Source: Oscillospiraceae bacterium (GTDB lineage Bacteria > Bacillota > Clostridia > Oscillospirales > Oscillospiraceae). From it: 6,977 nucleotides of DNA. Under the pieces are notes generated by a model. That model did no database searches, was not told where the DNA came from, and saw only the letters and a list, made by a program, of their open reading frames with translations. Of the stretch, positions 5,200 to 6,977 are shown piece after piece; position 1 is the stretch's first letter; each line of letters opens with the position of its first letter. Location of the stretch: the NCBI GenBank assembly GCA_017539635.1, contig JAFYCQ010000017.1:1-6977 (forward strand), read 5' to 3'. The position numbers were made by a program, and so were the translations under genes.

Positions 5200-6977
5200 A
5201 CAATCAGGACAATATAAGGAATTTTTCCATAATCGCCCATATAGACCACGGCAAGTCCACCCTCTCCGACAGGCTCATAGAGCTCTGCGGCGGCGTGGAG
5301 GAGCGGGAGATGGAGGATCAGCTACTGGACAACATGGAGCTGGAAAAGGAACGGGGCATAACCATCAAGGCCCGGGCCGTGACCCTCTCCTACACCGCCG
5401 GGGACGGGAAGGACTACACCCTCAATCTCATCGACACGCCGGGACACGTGGACTTCAATTACGAGGTCTCCCGCTCTCTTGCCGCCTGCGAGGGTGCGAT
5501 ACTGGTGGTGGACGCCTCCCAGGGCGTGGAGGCCCAGACTCTGGCGAACACCTATCTCGCCATGGAGCACGACCTAGCCATTCTGCCGGTCATAAACAAA
5601 ATAGACCTGCCCGCCGCCGACCCCAAAAGGGTCAAGGAGGAAATAGAGACCGTCATCGGCCTTGACGCCATGGACGCTCCCGAGGTCTCCGCCAAAACGG
5701 GCATAAACATAAGGGACGTTCTGGAGGACGTGGTGAAAAACATCCCCCCCCCCTCCGGCGACGGAGATTCTCCCCTGCGGGCCCTGGTATTCGACAGCCA
5801 GTACGACCCCTACCGGGGCGTCATCGTTTTCATGCGGATAGTGGACGGCAGCGTAAGGCGCGGCACCCGGGTCAAAATGATGGCCACGGGGGCAGAGTAC
5901 TCCGTTTTGGAGTGCGGCCACATGCGGCCTATCGGCTTGGAGCCCTGCGAGGAGCTATTCCCCGGCGAGGTGGGCTACTTCACCGCCTCCATAAAGACAG
6001 TTTCAGACACACGGGTGGGCGATACGGTCACCGTGGCGGATAATCCCGCCGCCGAGCCTCTGCCGGGCTACCGGCCCGTGCGGCCCATGGTTTACTGCGG
6101 CATATTTTCCGAGGACGGCTCCCGCTACGGGGATCTGCGGGACGCTCTGGAAAAACTGAAGCTAAACGACGCCTCCCTTTCCTATGAGCCGGAATCCTCC
6201 ATTGCCTTAGGCTTCGGCTTTCGCTGCGGCTTTTTGGGGCTTTTGCATATGGAGATCATCCAGGAGAGACTGGAGCGGGAATTTGACTTAGACCTCATAA
6301 CCACCCTCCCCTCCGTCATCTACGAGGTGACGAAGACAGACGGCACCTCCGTCATGGTGGACAATCCCCATGACTACCCCGACGCCGGCGTCATACTGGA
6401 GACGAAGGAGCCCTTCGTTTCCATGTCCATAATCACACCGCCGGAATACGTGGGCAACATCATGCCCATGTGTCAGGAGCGCAGGGGCGAATACGTGAAC
6501 ATGCAGTATCTCGACGAGCGGCTGGTGGAGCTCACATATAAAATGCCGTTAAACGAGATAATCTACGACTTTTTCGACGCACTAAAAGCCCGAAGCCGGG
6601 GCTACGCCTCCCTTGACTATGAGTTTTCAGAGTACAGGGAGAGCGACCTTGTAAAGGTGGATCTGCTCCTAAACGGCGAGCAGGTGGACGCTCTGTCCTT
6701 CATCGCCCACCGGGAAAAAGCCTACGGCAGAGCCAGAAAGATTTGCGAAAAGCTCAAGGAGAACATCCCGCGGCAGCTCTTTGAGGTGCCCATCCAGGCG
6801 GCCATAGGCGGCAAGATAATCGCCCGGGAGACGGTCAAGGCCATGCGCAAGGATGTGCTTGCCAAGTGCTACGGCGGCGATATTACGAGAAAGAAAAAGC
6901 TTCTGGAAAAGCAGAAGGAAGGCAAAAAGAAGATGCGCTCACTGGGCACCGTCCAGATGCCCACCGAGGCGTTCATG
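5196..6977 (+). CDS. lepA: Elongation factor 4 (LepA) GTPase, 3'-truncated by window
   Basis: LepA is a ribosome-binding GTPase thought to act in initiation, ribosome assembly or back-translocation. The 594 codons present are open throughout. GTPase motifs are AHIDHGKST (residues 14-22), the switch I GITIKA (54-59), DTPGH (80-84), NKID (134-137) and SAKTG (165-169). Next come the EF-G-like domains ([20 protein letters not shown] and the [13 protein letters not shown] segment) and the LepA-specific C-terminal domain ([63 protein letters not shown]). The last visible residues, QMPTEAFM, match the usual ending, so only a few residues are missing (E. coli LepA is 599 aa). The start ATG at 5196 overlaps the upstream TGA, with AAAAGG eight bases before it. 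AUA is the favoured Ile codon in the N-terminal part. Confidence 0.98.
   Translation, partial: MNNQDNIRNFSIIAHIDHGKSTLSDRLIELCGGVEEREMEDQLLDNMELEKERGITIKARAVTLSYTAGDGKDYTLNLIDTPGHVDFNYEVSRSLAACEGAILVVDASQGVEAQTLANTYLAMEHDLAILPVINKIDLPAADPKRVKEEIETVIGLDAMDAPEVSAKTGINIRDVLEDVVKNIPPPSGDGDSPLRALVFDSQYDPYRGVIVFMRIVDGSVRRGTRVKMMATGAEYSVLECGHMRPIGLEPCEELFPGEVGYFTASIKTVSDTRVGDTVTVADNPAAEPLPGYRPVRPMVYCGIFSEDGSRYGDLRDALEKLKLNDASLSYEPESSIALGFGFRCGFLGLLHMEIIQERLEREFDLDLITTLPSVIYEVTKTDGTSVMVDNPHDYPDAGVILETKEPFVSMSIITPPEYVGNIMPMCQERRGEYVNMQYLDERLVELTYKMPLNEIIYDFFDALKARSRGYASLDYEFSEYRESDLVKVDLLLNGEQVDALSFIAHREKAYGRARKICEKLKENIPRQLFEVPIQAAIGGKIIARETVKAMRKDVLAKCYGGDITRKKKLLEKQKEGKKKMRSLGTVQMPTEAFM
5744..5753 (+). 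repeat. Ten-C homopolymer inside lepA
   Basis: Ten consecutive C encode the Pro-Pro-Pro of the conserved IPPP stretch after the GTPase domain. The frame is intact with ten C. All three prolines use CCC, although synonymous codons would break the run. It is a potential slippage or sequencing-error site. Confidence 0.9.

Overview
The window looks like a chromosomal housekeeping region of a moderately GC-rich Firmicute, probably a gut-type Clostridia member close to Oscillospiraceae. This is judged from protein style (the alaS tail, PduL, LepA and YabD-type TatD sequences), purine-rich AGGAGG-like ribosome binding sites, and heavy use of AUA and AGG codons despite the GC content. It is an inference, not a search result. 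Nothing in the window looks like a phage, plasmid, transposase or CRISPR array.

Left part (1-2407, + strand): the 3' three quarters of alaS (alanyl-tRNA synthetase), followed by a small HIT-family gene (2030-2371) in the same transcription unit. The striking point is that alaS carries an in-frame UAG at 1837-1839. The same frame continues for 57 more codons to a UGA at 2011-2013, and those codons encode a recognisable C-Ala tail. So alaS is either amber-interrupted, read through, or affected by an error.

Middle (2408-3865): a TatD/YabD-type metal hydrolase (minus strand, 2447-3208) is divergent from secG (+ strand, 3326-3565). Both start at TTG behind good ribosome binding sites. A canonical terminator follows secG. 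A gene-free stretch of about 316 bases then holds five consecutive inverted repeats (3646-3832) lying between the secG terminator and the terminator of the next, convergent gene. This hairpin cassette is the second unexplained signal in the window.

Right part (3866-6977): a lone PduL-type phosphate acyltransferase gene (minus strand, 3882-4466) has a near-consensus promoter and ATC-rich, expression-adapted codon use. Divergent from it is an XRE-type regulator (4627-5199), whose promoter is overlapped by a 22-base near-palindrome at 4587-4608. The regulator overlaps the start of lepA (EF4) by four bases, so the two are probably co-transcribed and translationally coupled. lepA runs off the right end, missing only its last few codons.

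Together the genes serve translation (alaS, lepA), protein export (secG), nucleotide or nucleic-acid housekeeping (HIT, TatD) and acyl-phosphate metabolism (PduL). I do not see a complete new defence or metabolic system. The items most worth following up are the amber codon in alaS, the hairpin cassette, and the regulator-lepA operon with its putative operator.
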